A stretch of DNA of 64,000 bases, taken from positions 22,641,763 to 22,705,762 of the forward strand of contig JARDYH010000007.1 of the NCBI GenBank assembly GCA_029215795.1. Reading direction: 5' to 3'. Source of the DNA: Anniella stebbinsi (Eukaryota; Chordata; Lepidosauria; Squamata; Anniellidae). Made by a program: the position numbers and the translations under genes. The notes below the pieces were generated by a model. It was not told the DNA's origin and did no database searches. It saw nothing but the letters and a program-made list of their open reading frames with translations. Shown here one piece after another: positions 10,287-21,856 of this stretch. Each line of letters begins with the position of its first letter. The stretch's first letter is position 1.

Positions 10287-10508
10287 CTACCAGCTTTGCA
10301 CATCTGCATCCTGCAATATTTGCTCATTCTTCTTGGCAAAATTGCTTGTCAAGTTGGATGGGGACCATTGGTGAACAGCAATCTTCAAGTCTTGCTTCAG
10401 ATTCTCAATCAGATTGAGGCCTGAGCTTTGACTGGGCCATTCTAAGACATTCAGATTCTTGTTTTTTAAAACACTCCAGTGTAACTTTGGCCGAATGTTT
10501 AGGGACAT
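10287..10508 (-). pseudogene. Tc1-like transposase, C-terminal piece
   Basis: The 73-residue frame contains LEWPSQSSGLNLIENLKQDL, the family's 'WPxxSPDLNPIEN' block around the last catalytic acid. The expected SPDLNPIE reads SSGLNLIE, so the catalytic Asp is replaced by Gly. Downstream, 'VHQWSPSNL' is typical of the C-terminal tail. This copy is inactive. Confidence 0.8.
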
Positions 10509-10574
10509 TGTCCTGCTGGAAGGTAAATCTCCACCACAGTCTCAGGTCCCTTGCAGACTGAAATAGGTTTTTGT

Positions 10575-10763
10575 CTAGAATTGCCTTGTATTTGACCTCT
10601 TGGTTGCTTCTCTGACTCTCCTTACCCGATCACTGAGTTTTGACGGATTGCCTTCTTGAGGCAGAGTTGCGGTTGTGCCATATTCTTTCCATTTTGTAAT
10701 AATGGATTTAATTGTGCTCTTGGGGATGTTCATAGTTTGGGATATTGTTTTATAATCCAACAT
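10575..10763 (-). pseudogene. Tc1-like transposase, N-terminal DNA-binding piece
   Basis: The 62-residue frame includes YKTISQTMNIPKSTIKSIIT followed by KWKEYGTTATLP, the helix-turn-helix (paired-like) DNA-binding domain and linker of Tc1-like transposases. The second DNA-binding subdomain and the first two catalytic acids are absent because of the internal deletion near 10600. Confidence 0.8.
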
Positions 10764-11214
10764 TGATCAGTGCTTCTTCAAAACTTTATCCCAGACTTGT
10801 TTTGATTGTTCCTTGGTGTTCATGATGCTGTTTGTTTAGATATGCTCTCCAACAAACTCGGGAGCCTTCCAGAAATAGGTATATTTTATTTGAGATCATG
10901 AGACACTTGATGGTGGACTCCATTCAACTAACTGTTATTTCTGAAGACAGTTTTACGAGAGCTTATTTAGGGGCATCACAGCACAGGGAGTAAATATTTA
11001 TGGAACCAAGAAATGCCAGTTTGCTTGTGTTTATTTAACTTTTATACCACAATAAAATATATTTTGCAACTTCAAACTGTTATGTATGTTGTGTAAATCA
11101 AATGGTAAATATGCCAATTAACTCCATTTTAATTGCAGATTGTAACACAACAAAATGTGGACGAGTCAAAGGGGGTGGATACTTATGCAAGGCACTGTAT
11201 ACAGTATCTGAGCT

Positions 11215-11770
11215 AGTGCTGTGCTGAAAATTTCAATTATTCCATTTTCGGCAGTTTGCGGGGTGGTGGGGGTGGAAGAAAAATGAAAAATCTGGCAAAG
11301 AAGATGGGAGAGATGAGACTTTTTTTCTCCTTGGGGAGGGGGACAGAGTTTCTACATACTTTTTAAATGTAGGAAGTTTTGAGGGGTCTATTTCTATTTT
11401 TTTATTATTTATTAATTAAAAAACACCTCTGGCTCTTGCAGGAGCCCAGGAGTTTTTCCTGAAAGCCTCTTGGAGAGGGTGATGTCAGTGGTCTCCCATA
11501 GGTATTCAGGAAGAACTGCCAGGCTCCTCTAAGTGCTGGGGGTGTTTATTTAAAATCAATAAATCAATCAATAAATAACCACCTAAACAACTGGCTACAC
11601 TTTTAAAACATATGTGGAAATGCTGTCTCCCTCCCCAAGGAGAAAATTCTCTGGAATTCTCATCCTCCTTGTGAAAGAGGCAGAAAACCAAACCAAACCA
11701 ATGTCTCTTGTCACAGGAGGAGAAAAGATTCCCAAAAATAGTGGGGCGGGATTCTGTTTTTCAGATAAAC
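11215..11770. repeat. long imperfect foldback repeat
   Basis: The two halves are inverted copies: 'tttctccttggggaggg' (about 11322-11339) matches 'ccctccccaaggagaaaa' (about 11629-11646), and 'aggagcccaggagtttttcc' matches the complement of 'gaagaactgccaggctcctc'. The centre lies near 11475-11490. Ends are uncertain and I found no target duplication. Confidence 0.55.
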
Positions 11771-12479
11771 GTGATAAAATAAATTAGAGTGTGTGCATTC
11801 TCTAAGACATTAATGCAGAAACTCCACAGCTATCAAGTCCATTTATCCTTGACAATAACTAAAGGCTTACTTGGCATCCCAATGTCTTGTTTTCAGCATA
11901 CTTGGAGTCTGTCATGTGCATGCAGGGTAGCTGAACATGAGAATTCACTTTACTATCAAGAACATAAAAGAATTCAATGTTAAAAGGAAAAGAAAGGAAA
12001 AGAAAATTCAAATCATTCCAGAGGTCAGGTCTGTCTGTTCTTCCTTTAGTGTAAAATCCATGCTATTTTCATTATATCATTTATCTCTCATAATAGCTTA
12101 ATATGGACTCTGCCCAAATGAAGTGAGACAAAGTCATTGCTTTTGTTTCAAAATACATGCTGAATGAACAAGGCAACCAAGCAATGCTTTGAATACCAAA
12201 GAACAGAATTTTCTTTCTGACAGCTGGGTTGCAACTGAAATCAAAAGGCATTGTTTTCTGCAGCAAACCAACAACTCTTTAGGGTTATTTTCTTTAATAA
12301 CTATTTTTGTTTAATATTAGTGTCACACCCAGTTAGGGATGCTGGAAAAATCCACAGTAGAACCAAACGAGTCCAGATTTTTAAGAATTCGAGCTAAGGG
12401 TTCCAGTGGAACCCATGGATTTGTGAACCATTTTGCTAACCTTTAGAACTTTGCACAAATTTTGTCATGAAAAATATCT

Positions 12480-12514
<35 letters not shown>

Positions 12515-15050
12515 GGTTAAAACAGGAAAGTTCATATTTTGTGAGAATTTGCACATTTGGGGGGAAGTTGTGCATATTTAAAAACTAGAAAAGAACTGAT
12601 TCGTGAATGGGCGGATGATGGCATGAAAGGGATTTCACAATCCACGTACACACACACAAATCTGTAAATCCCTTCATCCAGTATAGATTTCTCCTACATT
12701 TGTTCTACAAGAATCATGCTTGGTGGTTATATTTTATAAACCTCCAAAATTGTGTGATAACTCTGTGTGTGATATCAAACACATTCCTATGAGTAAGCGC
12801 TGTGCTAAGGAAAGATAGAAAAATTTTGTAACAAAAACAGCATCAATTTACATTTGCCTGTTGAGTTTTGAACTCCACTCTGTTGGTTTCTCCCTCAAAA
12901 TCTTTGACACAAAAAACCTTCGCATTGGGTGGTGAGGGGGATCATTATTCAGCTTTGTACATGGCTGATTCAGAGTGGATTCAATCCAGACTTAGTCAAG
13001 CTCAGGAAACCCATCAAAATAAGGGGACAAGTAGGTCATGAATAATTACGTTTTGATCATGCTTGGTAATCTCAGAGGTGACTGTTTTTTTTTTGTTGTT
13101 GTTGTTGGTTTGTTTGTTTATAGAAACAAGGAAATACAATGTAACAGAATGTCTATATAATCAGGTTGGCAATTTTTATCCTACATTTGAGATGAAATTG
13201 CCACTTAGCAGAAAGTACCCTGTGCAATAAACTTATCCGGATCATTTTCTAGTAGGAGGACCAAGCGAAGAGGCTGCGATTCATTCCATTGAGCACCAGA
13301 TTGAAAATCTACAATGTGGAATGGCCCTGAGAACCCTGCCCAATATCTGCTAGTCATCTTACAAACCTCGGGCAGTATCCAAGCCTGATTGCATAAAGCT
13401 AGTGCAATAGGGAGCTAGCAAATTATAAAATCAGCCCTGAAATAAGCAGAAACACTTATTTCCATAACAGGGCAGCTAAGCAGAAGGAAGCTCCTCTGAA
13501 CTCTGCTGTTCTAGAAACAAGTGTTTCTGATGGTTTTCAGGATTGATTTCAGAACTGATAGCTCCCCATTGTGCAAGCCGTGGATCCGGCTTGCACAACA
13601 GATTGAGCAAGAACACAGTGGCAGTATTGGACACTGCCCTCTGTTTGCTTGATTTGGAGTATTCTTTTGTCAACGCACACAACTGAGAAAATAACACTTT
13701 TTATGCAAGTTTGGTGGCATTTTGTGAACAAGCCGAGGTTAAAAATCTGAGGCATGGAATGGCCTTGACAAGCCAGAAATTCAACTCGTGTGAAAATACA
13801 GCAACTCACAATTTTCTCCATTGGTATTGCAAATTGCAAAGAAAAAGAACTACAGAAACCTCCAAACCATATTTATCTAGGAGGTATAGTTGTTACAATC
13901 GGTTGACTGTGCTTTATTTCACGTCTGCAAGTGATTTCTCCTTCCCTTTATGTTCAAGGAAGTGAAAATATTTCTCGCAGAGAGAGTGAGGGGATTAACA
14001 ACCTGCAAACTGTGGGATACGTTCACGCAAACTCTAAAACCGACAGCATAGCTTCCCAAATTTCACATATGAAAATAGAGATTTTTTGTCTATTTCTCAC
14101 ATTATTATTCTCACAGCCAGGCTTTTTGTCTGAAAATGCAACCCCACATTATTATACATTGCTAAATGTTTTTTCTCTACTTGCTTTACTTATTTATCCA
14201 ATTAGTAAATGTTGGATTTCTTCAGTCTGCCTCTCCTCTACCGGATTCAGAAGCTTGTAGCCAGATCCTTTGAGTCTTCACTCAGAGGTAAAATGGCAAA
14301 AGTGTTGCTTTATCAGGAAAAAAAAAACCCATTGGTAAAACAAACCAATAAAAACCAGCAGATGGCACATTCCATCTCAGATAGTTATTATTGCTGCAAA
14401 TATTTACATTTATTATTGCTACAAACATTTTCACAACCCCAAATGTTGGCAGGTCTACTGACCATGCATTCACATGCATATATCATCAATGAGAAACTTC
14501 CATGTACACATGCATCTCATGGTTCCCAATCATGATGAAGAATCTTATATGCACACAATGGAGTTGGTGTGCTCTTCTGGCCTTGCTGGACATTGGCTGG
14601 CCACCACCCAAACACGCAACATGGCTATGGCTGGGTAACAGGACAGGAATGGTGCATGTCAGCCCAAATGGACTCCTCTCTTACTTGTTCCTAAAGGTCA
14701 TCTTACACATGAGATTATTTCTGGCCTGCAGTGTATACTCAATGGGAAAGCAGGGTATCTTGACAGAACAATGCCACATATTTTAGATCACATTAAAAAT
14801 GAGAGCTGAATTCCAGCACTGCTTGACCAACATGAAGCTCATTTGTCATGCCTGCTGAACTAGGTGACCTGCCTAAAGTGGGCTGTAGACCACAGAAGGG
14901 TTCCTGACACACCTATTATTGTGTGTGTATGTGCCCCTTCCCAACAGGCACCCATACTCTTCCCCCCCCCCCGTAGTTCAAGACATAATTAACAATGGCA
15001 TTGTGCTACTGCTTGATTTATAAGTTTCTCAATCCTTACACTGCCAGCAA
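11771..15050. other. unassigned AT-rich intergenic sequence
   Basis: No gene recognised on either strand; the open frames are short with no familiar motifs. A hAT-like left end (tagggatgctgg) may begin near 12335, but no partner end is clear. A (GTT)n run lies near 13096-13120. The segment 13560-13605 has a small inverted pair 'gtgcaagcc' / 'ggcttgcac'. Confidence 0.4.
12485..12513. repeat. (TAA)n microsatellite
   Basis: About nine to ten copies of TAA. Confidence 0.9.
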
Positions 15051-15329
15051 CAAAAATAAAATGTCAGCTTTTACTGGACACTAGAATGATTGAATTGACG
15101 GCTGATTGAATAATGGCAAATCCTCCCCATAGGTGAGCAAGAATCATGCACTCAAAACACCAAAAACTAGGAATAGCTAAGTGAAATTGGTAGCTGTGGT
15201 CTTTTGGCCTAATATTAATAATAGGAGGGATGATCCTTGATTGACCACCCAGTGTATAATCATTCTGTAAATAACCACTGCCTGCTATACTGCTGCACCA
15301 AGCCGGTCGGTGAAATGCAATTGAATGCT

Positions 15330-15560
15330 TTGCATTATTATCAGACCACCGCAGCCTCTTAAGCATAGCACTTAAAATGAATGGTTTTCGGCACCGCATA
15401 GGGTTTACCTATCAGCAGTAATTTGCATTTAGGCATTGAGCCAAAGAGCTGACAGTGGGATGCTGCTACTTCCGTAATTCATTATCTTCCACACTGCTGT
15501 GCTTAAAGACCCCCAGCTGTTTTAAAACTATATTTGATGGCACGTCAAGGGGCATCCAGA
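15330..15560. other. candidate conserved non-coding segment
   Basis: Non-repetitive stretch with no open frame, containing an octamer-like ATTTGCAT (about 15422-15429), several TAAT cores, 'cagctgtt' and 'gctgacag'. The character (unique, motif-dense, between repeats) is that of a regulatory conserved element, but this is inference from composition only. Confidence 0.25.
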
Positions 15561-15952
15561 AGTGACTCCCATAAGATGTGAGCCTCTCAGAGTTCACATA
15601 ACATTCATGTGTACATATTTTGTGCAGTTCACCATGCGGAAGGCCTTTGAAACATTTGTCCCCAGGTATCTAATTTTCTCCACTCTTCTTGTTCAGTTCG
15701 ATGTCTAATTTGCATCTACACCTGCCCAATTAGAAAGGAATGGTTCTGCCCATTGCTTGCAGGCATTCGTTGATGTGGGTGCAATAGGGTCTGAGGTTGT
15801 CCAATTTTGCCATCATTTGCACCATCTACTACTCATTTCTATCCAGGGGGGATGGTGACAATTAGGGCCATGGTGCTACTAACCAGCAAATGCTCCACTC
15901 CCCTACTTTTTAAGGGCAGTACTTGTCCGGATTTTCTGATCACTACTCCTAA

Positions 15953-15956
<4 letters not shown>

Positions 15957-16003
<47 letters not shown>
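15957..16003. repeat. (TC)n microsatellite
   Basis: About 23 uninterrupted TC dinucleotides. Confidence 0.95.
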
Positions 16004-16007
<4 letters not shown>

Positions 16008-16407
16008 AATCCCTAATTTTGTCTTTTGGGGATGATGACATCCTGCTGCAGTGCCAGGGTAATTGGCAGACATGTTGCATTCTGGCAAATGAATGAAGTG
16101 ATGAGGCTTTCTAACATTTACAAGTGTTTGTGACTAATGAATACAAAGGAAGTCAGAGAATGAGGAAGTCAAGGAAAGACTGGATAACTATACCGTTTTG
16201 TTTGAGAGGGTCCCCACTATGTACACCATTGGGAACTATGCATAACAATCACAACTTAATTATGATATTTTTGGTGGTTTGTTTGTTTGTCTGTTTGTTT
16301 TGAATGTCTGTGTTTTATGATGGAGCAGGACTCTGACCATAGATACTCCTTGTGGGTGAGCCTAATGGGCTAGATGATGAGCTTCTTCCAAATGTACTTC
16401 TCTACAC

Positions 16408-16789
16408 TAGGGAGGCATGAGGATTTCATTTTAAAGCTCCAAACACAAGCACAAACATGTGCCCACCAAAGGTATTCACAATTTTCCGAACACACGCTAG
16501 CATTTATCTCATTGCCGATTCCCAGTTTGATTCGTGCAAATGGCCTTCTTGCACAAATTTTCTCAGTAGGCTGAATTAGCCCTGCTTTAATTCCTGGAGG
16601 AAAATTTTTGCAAATTTGGGTGAGATTTGTACAAATGTGGGAGAGTTGATTGCCCCTAGATTTGTAAAAAAAAAAAAAAAAATTGTTCACACAAAGCGAG
16701 CACCAATCACAATTATGAATGAGAATCTGGAACGAGATGAACAGTGAAAGGAAGTTTAGAGGGTCCTAGAGCTTGTTCGCCCATCCCTA
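16408..16789. mobile_element. hAT-like MITE, old copy (family F)
   Basis: Left TAGGGAGGCATGAG and right GTTCGCCCATCCCTA have hAT-like termini. The flanking 8-mers (ctctacac / ctcagagc) match at only half the positions. The interior has repeated 'gcacaaatttt'-type words, also seen at about 60850-61165. A 17-A run lies at about 16666-16682. Confidence 0.4.
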
Positions 16790-17382
16790 CTCAGAGCACA
16801 TGTCTTGTTAAATGTTGTAATGTGAGGATTTGTGCATTAGTGAGGGCTTTGAAAGGGATCATTTGCTATGGGAGAGCATTTCTGGTTGTCTCCATAGAGA
16901 GCCATGAAATGTTGGTATCATTGAGACGTATGTTAATTAGTTGCTTGATTTGGGATGAATGAAATTACAGTTTAGGCTAGATATGGTGAATTCCTCTGAT
17001 TCCATAATTCTGCTGTCTTTGCAAGTGTCCAGATTCCTCTACACCCTGCCCAAATTATGGATATGTTATTCCAGTAGTTCTTGCTGTTTTGTTGCTTTTG
17101 TTTTTCACTCCGGAAATAAGTGCCATATGGAATTTAGGAAGGATCATCATTTTTATAGAGGTCATTTACCCCAGCATTGGGAATTTGACGATAGTGCACC
17201 GTTTCATCCATTTTACTAAAGGTGCATGATTTCTGTGGATTTACTGTCAGAGATCTTTGTGTATGAGTACATCTAAATATTTCTAATGAGTTACTGAAGG
17301 TCCGATATTGTCTCTTGAACTAGAAGAGGGATCTGTATTGTCTCTTGAACTAGAAGAGGGATGAGTAGGAAAAACTAAAATG
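16790..17382. other. unassigned sequence with a short tandem duplication
   Basis: No gene seen. At 17306-17362 a 30-bp unit (tattgtctcttgaactagaa + gagggat) is present twice in tandem with nearly no change. Confidence 0.5.
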
Positions 17383-17570
17383 TTTTATTATTATTATTAT
17401 TATTATTATTAAAGAACAGTTAATTATTTTAAATTATGTTTTTATTAGGTTGTGTTTTATGGTTGTAATTTTTTGACCTGTCCAGAGTACTATAGAATTG
17501 AAACCCAAATTTTGGCTATTGGGCAGCATAGAAATGAAATCAATTAATGAAATGAAAAAAAATGTGTTCA
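17383..17570 (+). mobile_element. LINE 3' UTR fragment with (TAT)n run
   Basis: A (TTA)n microsatellite at 17383-17410 is followed by 'ggttgtgttttatggttgta' and then 'ttttggctattgggcagcat' with an 'atgaaatcaattaatgaaat' tail. This is the 3' end layout of the L2/CR1-type LINEs seen at 55815, in plus orientation. Confidence 0.5.
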
Positions 17571-17745
17571 GATTTATCTGAAGTTAAGGATTGCATGTTG
17601 TTGTTGTTTTTAAAAAATCAGCAAGTGTTATCTTAAGAGAAGGAATTGCTTCTTCTAGGTAAGATGCAAAGTAAGATAACATCTATGAAAATATAGCATA
17701 AGACAAAATGTTGTTGATTCTGGTACAACCACACCAGCCAATCCT

Positions 17746-18471
17746 TTAGGGCATCCAGGGATCTTTTGAGATCAGGACCTTAATCAACTTGCTGTTATGA
17801 ACAATTGTGTCAGCCCTCCGGCAATCGAGCATAAGTCTTGGATGAATGTAGTTTGTAATAAATTGATGTAACTGTTTATCCAGGATAGAAGTAAATAGCA
17901 TCCTGACTGAGTAGGGCAATAGTATAGAACGCAAGGACTGCTGCCTCCTACTATCTTGGAGGATGACCACTAATCTCAGTCTTTTTCGAGAATCTGAAAT
18001 TGTTGCTCTCTTCGTGATATCACTGAAGGGTATTGCAAGGTGGGATAAGAGGTCAGTGCTGCAGGCTTTAAAAGACGCCTCCATAATATTTTTACGTGGT
18101 TTAGGATGTTCAATGGTGTCTACATTTTCCTGCTCTGTTATCTCTTGGTTTAGAATGTTTCAGAACTTATTTACAGTTGATGTTCCTTCTTGTTAATGTA
18201 ATATGATGTTATATGATATGAAGTGATCTGTATGACAGTTTCATTGTACACTGTAAAGGCAGCATGGAAATAAAAATCAGTCGGTCATAAATTCAGAGTC
18301 TATAAAGGCATCAACACCTGTAGGGTCTGACTTCTCCAATTTGTAAACATTGGCATAGAGCTCCTGAAAGTCCTCATTGATAGTTTTAGTATACAAAGTT
18401 ATTGTGTTGGCATCAGATTTTATGGCCGTGACGGCTAACTCGGTATTTCCCTGGTGAGAAGTTTCAAGCAT
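17746..18471 (-). pseudogene. L1-like ORF2 fragment (start of reverse transcriptase)
   Basis: Two minus-strand blocks. At 18471-18277, INEDFQELYANVYKLEKSDP and VDAFID match the L1 segment before the reverse transcriptase domain (F-x-x-F/L-Y-x-x-L/V-Y-K-S-x-x-P...I-D-A-F). At 18084-17746, LRSILLPYSVRMLFTSILDK followed by FITNYIHP matches the early RT region 'RPISLL...K-I-xx-SIL...IHP'. The intervening roughly 190 bp do not read as L1. RT catalytic motifs lie beyond the fragment. The copy is truncated and has lost its frame. L1 ORF2 normally encodes endonuclease plus RT; none of that function remains here. Confidence 0.55.
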
Positions 18472-18985
18472 TTGTTACCAAACTCATAAAAATTAAGCTG
18501 GAGATACACTAAGGCTGAATGAATGAATTTGGCAAAGCCTAAATCTTCTCATTCTTACCTTTTTTCCAAGCAGCTGAGTGTAAATCTTTTTCTTACCTGT
18601 TTATTTGTACCAAATCCTTTTTGTTAATTCGGGTTTTAACCCCTCCATTTGTTTGTTTTTATTTGTTTGTTTTTGTTTGGCGATGGAAGCCCCTCCACCT
18701 TAGATAAATAAGCCATTTAGGATTGTTTTTAGGTTGTACAACCTTACATAATGCTCCCAGTTTCTCAATGTTTGGCATCAATGCTTAGCATTAGGAGCTA
18801 CACTAAGAAAGATCATGCATTGTACTGCAAAGGTTAATGAGGATCAAGTGAGGAAGCTCAAGGTACATTTACAAAGCAGCCACGAGAGCAGTCTTTTTCC
18901 TAGGTTTCCTGATCCAGTTGAAGTAGGATTTGCAATGGTCAGGTATGTTCACATCACTACCATCTTATGAGATTTTTGCTAGTGG
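18472..18985. other. unassigned intergenic sequence
   Basis: No gene or repeat boundary recognised. (TTTG)n-like runs occur near 18645-18680. Confidence 0.4.
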
Positions 18986-18989
18986 AGAT

Positions 18990-19790
18990 ACGATGTTGTC
19001 TAGACCTTCACAAATGCCCTTCCCCCACATCCTGCTCGCGTGGCCGCGGGGAGGCTATTGCTGGTGTGGGGGAAGAAGAGACGTGCCCTGCCCTGATTGG
19101 GTAGGGCATAGTGGTGCCACTGGCCGGGGGAGGAGCGGCAGTGCCTATATAAGGCATCCACATCTGACTACCGGCCTCTTTGGATCGCGGCTCCCTCCCT
19201 CCCTCCCAGTATGCAGTGTGGGTTCTCTGGTTGCCCTTTTGGGAGCCAAGTAGGAATTTTTTCCATGTAGCCTGATTGGCTTTGGCTACATGTTTTTTGC
19301 CTACTTCACACTGTAAGTCTGGAGAGAGCGTCTTAGGATTCCTTGGGTAGGACGAATTGGTCACATTTGGCTCAGGCTTTAGGGGCGGGCATGTCTAGAG
19401 AACAGGGACAGTGATCACTCTCTGGCACTGTTAAGTGGTGACAGGTGATGGCTGAGGGCCTTCCGCTGAGGGTTCTGCGGCCCCAGTGGGGGGATAGGGC
19501 TTACCTGTGAGGCCAACTCACCTCGCTCCACCCGGGTGTCACAGCCTGGGGGGGGGGAGCGACACGGGAAGGCCTCCCCTCCCCAAAAGGGGTAGGCCTG
19601 GGGGTGGTGAGCAATGTGCTGCCACTCCGCAGGCTTAGAATGTTTCACCCGTTAAATGCCTCTTAGTTGTATGGCATAGAGAGGGCTCGCCCAGTATTCC
19701 CTTTGCAGATCTTAATAAATGTGGCCCTGATTTAAAACCATACATACTTTGTGTCATCTCTTTATTTCCACCCAATTCACCTGCAAATAG
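18990..19790 (+). mobile_element. LTR-like repeat with TATA box and poly(A) signal
   Basis: GC-rich upstream part, TATA-like tatataagg at 19146-19154, then 'gcctacttcacactgtaag' and a poly(A) signal AATAAA at 19714-19719, ending near 'cccaattcacctgca' (about 19785). A diverged copy runs in the opposite direction at 35133-35900: both share the 'gccaagtagg(g/a)atttttt' block, the 'tgcctacttcacactgtaag' block and the region around 'cttgcagatct'-AATAAA. Promoter plus poly(A) signal in about 800 bp is the layout of a retroelement LTR. Exact ends and superfamily are not resolved. Confidence 0.55.
19146..19154 (+). promoter_or_regulatory. TATA box of the LTR-like repeat
   Basis: tatataagg in a GC-rich context, 568 bp upstream of an AATAAA signal in the same repeat. 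It probably belongs to the retroelement rather than a host gene. Confidence 0.5.
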
Positions 19791-19904
19791 CAGTAGCTTG
19801 TAATTTGATCATTGCTAAAAGAGTTTTGCCACTGGAAGACTATTTAAATGGGAAACCTAACTTAGAGTGAATTCCAGCCTTATTTTTGTGAAGGAATGCC
19901 TCTG

Positions 19905-20034
19905 CTTTATTCATTTATTATTACATTTATATCTTGCCTTTTGTTCTGTATGTTTTATCCTTATCTGCCCATTTGTGTTCAATTGATAGACTCTCAAGGT
20001 CCCTCAATAATCATATTCTAGCCTGGGTTTTTTG

Positions 20035-20072
<38 letters not shown>
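19905..20072 (-). repeat. LINE tail fragment plus (TTA)n microsatellite
   Basis: 'ttatttattattacatttat'-type sequence at about 19910-19940 resembles the complement of a LINE tail. A (TTA)n run of about 13 copies follows at about 20034-20072. Confidence 0.4.
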
Positions 20073-20076
<4 letters not shown>

Positions 20077-20242
20077 TTGGTTGCGTTGTTTTAACAAGGG
20101 ATGAATTCTGAATAAATGTGGACTGTCTTTATGGTATCCTATAATATAGCAGGGGGCATTCCAGACTTGGAGCTCTCATTAAAATAGTTTTGTTACTGTC
20201 TTTGGTTTTGTTTGTTTTTCCCACCAGGGGCTAGAGTATAAG

Positions 20243-20376
20243 GCCAGATCTACACTAAGCAGGATAAAACACTTTGAAAACGTTTTGAAAACTGTATATG
20301 GAGTGTGTCCTGGGCCTCAACAGTTGTCAAAACTGTTATAAACTGTTTTAGAGCAGTAGTGTAGATCCAGCCTAAG
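20243..20376. mobile_element. family A MITE, near-complete short copy
   Basis: Inverted ends GGCCAGATCTACACTAAGC and 'agtgtagatccagcc'. The interior includes paired 'gttttgaaaactgt' and 'aaaactgttataaact' segments. Confidence 0.6.
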
Positions 20377-20448
20377 AGAGTTCAACTTCCAAATCCTAGT
20401 ACTCTCTTAGGGTTTGCCAAATTACAGTGTCAAGGTAATTGCAACATT

Positions 20449-21848
20449 AGGCTGACCATATGAAAAGGAGGACAGGGCTCATGTAACTTTAACAGTTATA
20501 GAGAAAAGGGAATTTCAGCCAGTGTCATTTGTATGCAATTAGTTCCTGGGGAAATTCTGTGTTTGTCGTGACTCTGGCTAACTCTCTAAAGTTCTTGCTC
20601 ACGACTTCAGGTACACTGATACACAACAATAACAGTGAGATTTCTTTTATTGTAATCACACGGAGATTCAAAGCATAACGGTTTCATTTCTGCAAACACA
20701 CACTTGAAGCTGAAGACGGACCACACAGCTTTCAGGTAGAACGGCTTAATGAGAACAGCACTCACTCAGGGACTGACATTTAGAGATTAACTCTAGTCCT
20801 TAGAGGGCAGGAGCGGCCACGCTGCACTGGAATCCTCTGGAACATAGAGAGACTCTAGGATTAGGCCTCCTAACAGTAGTATAACGGTCAACTGGCAACT
20901 AAATCTTCACTCAGCCTGTCAGGGAACGCTGAGCTGACCACGGAAGCCAGAAGCCAGGAAATGAACCTCTTCGACCTAGGGAGCCTTCCCAATTCACGTA
21001 GCTTTAGCTCTGAGGAAGGTCCTCTCACAGGTCTCACACACACACGAGTTTCAGAACAGCAACGATCAGCTTCTGCCTCCCTCTGCCCGTAACTTTGGCT
21101 CCATGGAGGGAGACAGCAAGCTATAGAACACGAATCCAGAACAGTAATCTCAAGTCCAAATCTATGAAAAGCCACAGTGCACTTCTCATGGCAGAGTTCT
21201 TTAGAAGTAACAAGTCCAAACATTAACAGAACATGTATAGAGTGCATCTCACAATTCCAAATCAGAATAGTAACTCACAGCAGTAGCAGAGCAGCAAGAG
21301 GATAGACGAGATAATTCCTAGCAACGGAATTACTCTCAGGACCAAGGCAATATAGTGTGGAGGCTGGGCAAATTCTAAGCTACTTTGATAGACAGGGCTT
21401 CAGGCCTGTAATCTAAACTCACGTACTAACAGGGCGGCACGGTTCAACCTCTTCTGATGACGCCACAGTGTGAGGAAGATAGCCCCCACCTTTGCAAAGC
21501 ATAGTTTAATTCCCAGAGAACGTTCAAGGCCTTCGGCCTACCATTTGAGATAAGCACATACCAGAAAGCAGAGATACATTTTCTCATGACAAATTGCCAA
21601 GTCTTCAGTCTACAATTCACAGGGCCAGCCCTGTGAATTGTCTACGAAGCATTCGACACTCAACAGTGTTCATCACAACAGGCACTATGCTAGAGTGACC
21701 ATATACAAAAGGAGGCAGGGCCCCTGCAACTTTAACTGTTGTGATGAAGAGGGACTATCACCAGGAACTAATTGCATACAAATTCCCTATTCTCTACAAC
21801 TGTTATAGTTACATGAGCCCTGTCTTCCTTTTCATATGGTCAGCCTCT
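20449..21848. mobile_element. palindromic hAT-like MITE (family H) split by a solo LTR
   Basis: Left arm begins AGGCTGACCATATGAAAAGG and the right arm ends in its near-complement. Flanking 8-mers gcaacatt (20441-20448) and gcaacatg (21849-21856) match at seven of eight positions. The two arms share 'ttgtatgcaattagttcctg' and its complement. Without the LTR this would be about 290 bp, close to the intact copies at 31509-31827 and 48695-49014. Confidence 0.8.
20564..21665 (-). mobile_element. solo LTR of an endogenous retroelement
   Basis: Starts TGTCGTGACTC and ends ACTCAACA, so TG...CA, and is flanked by gtgtt at 20559-20563 and 21666-21670, a 5-bp target duplication. It interrupts the hAT-like MITE at a position that is continuous in the other two MITE copies. 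On the minus strand an AATAAA lies about 85 bp before the end (at about 20646-20651), which sets the orientation. No internal retroviral region is attached. The 1102-bp length fits an LTR left by recombination between two LTRs. Confidence 0.8.
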
Positions 21849-21856
21849 GCAACATG

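Larger units (their letters stand above)
10200..11201 (-). mobile_element. dead Tc1-like transposon, internally deleted
   Basis: The right end ends in 'gcaaggcactgta' next to TA (about 11189-11201), and 'gcatgagtattcaccc' at about 10203-10218 matches the same terminal repeat, inverted and trimmed. Between them lie transposase pieces on the minus strand at 10575-10763 and 10287-10508. The central catalytic part of the frame is missing: sequence jumps from C-terminal to N-terminal coding near 10595-10605. The tract from 10765 to 11190 corresponds to the 5' UTR side of the element. Closely similar Tc1 elements are widespread in fish and other vertebrates. Confidence 0.85.

Noticed and set aside
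15807..16016. Ser/Leu-repeat frame
   Set aside because: Created by the (TC)n microsatellite.
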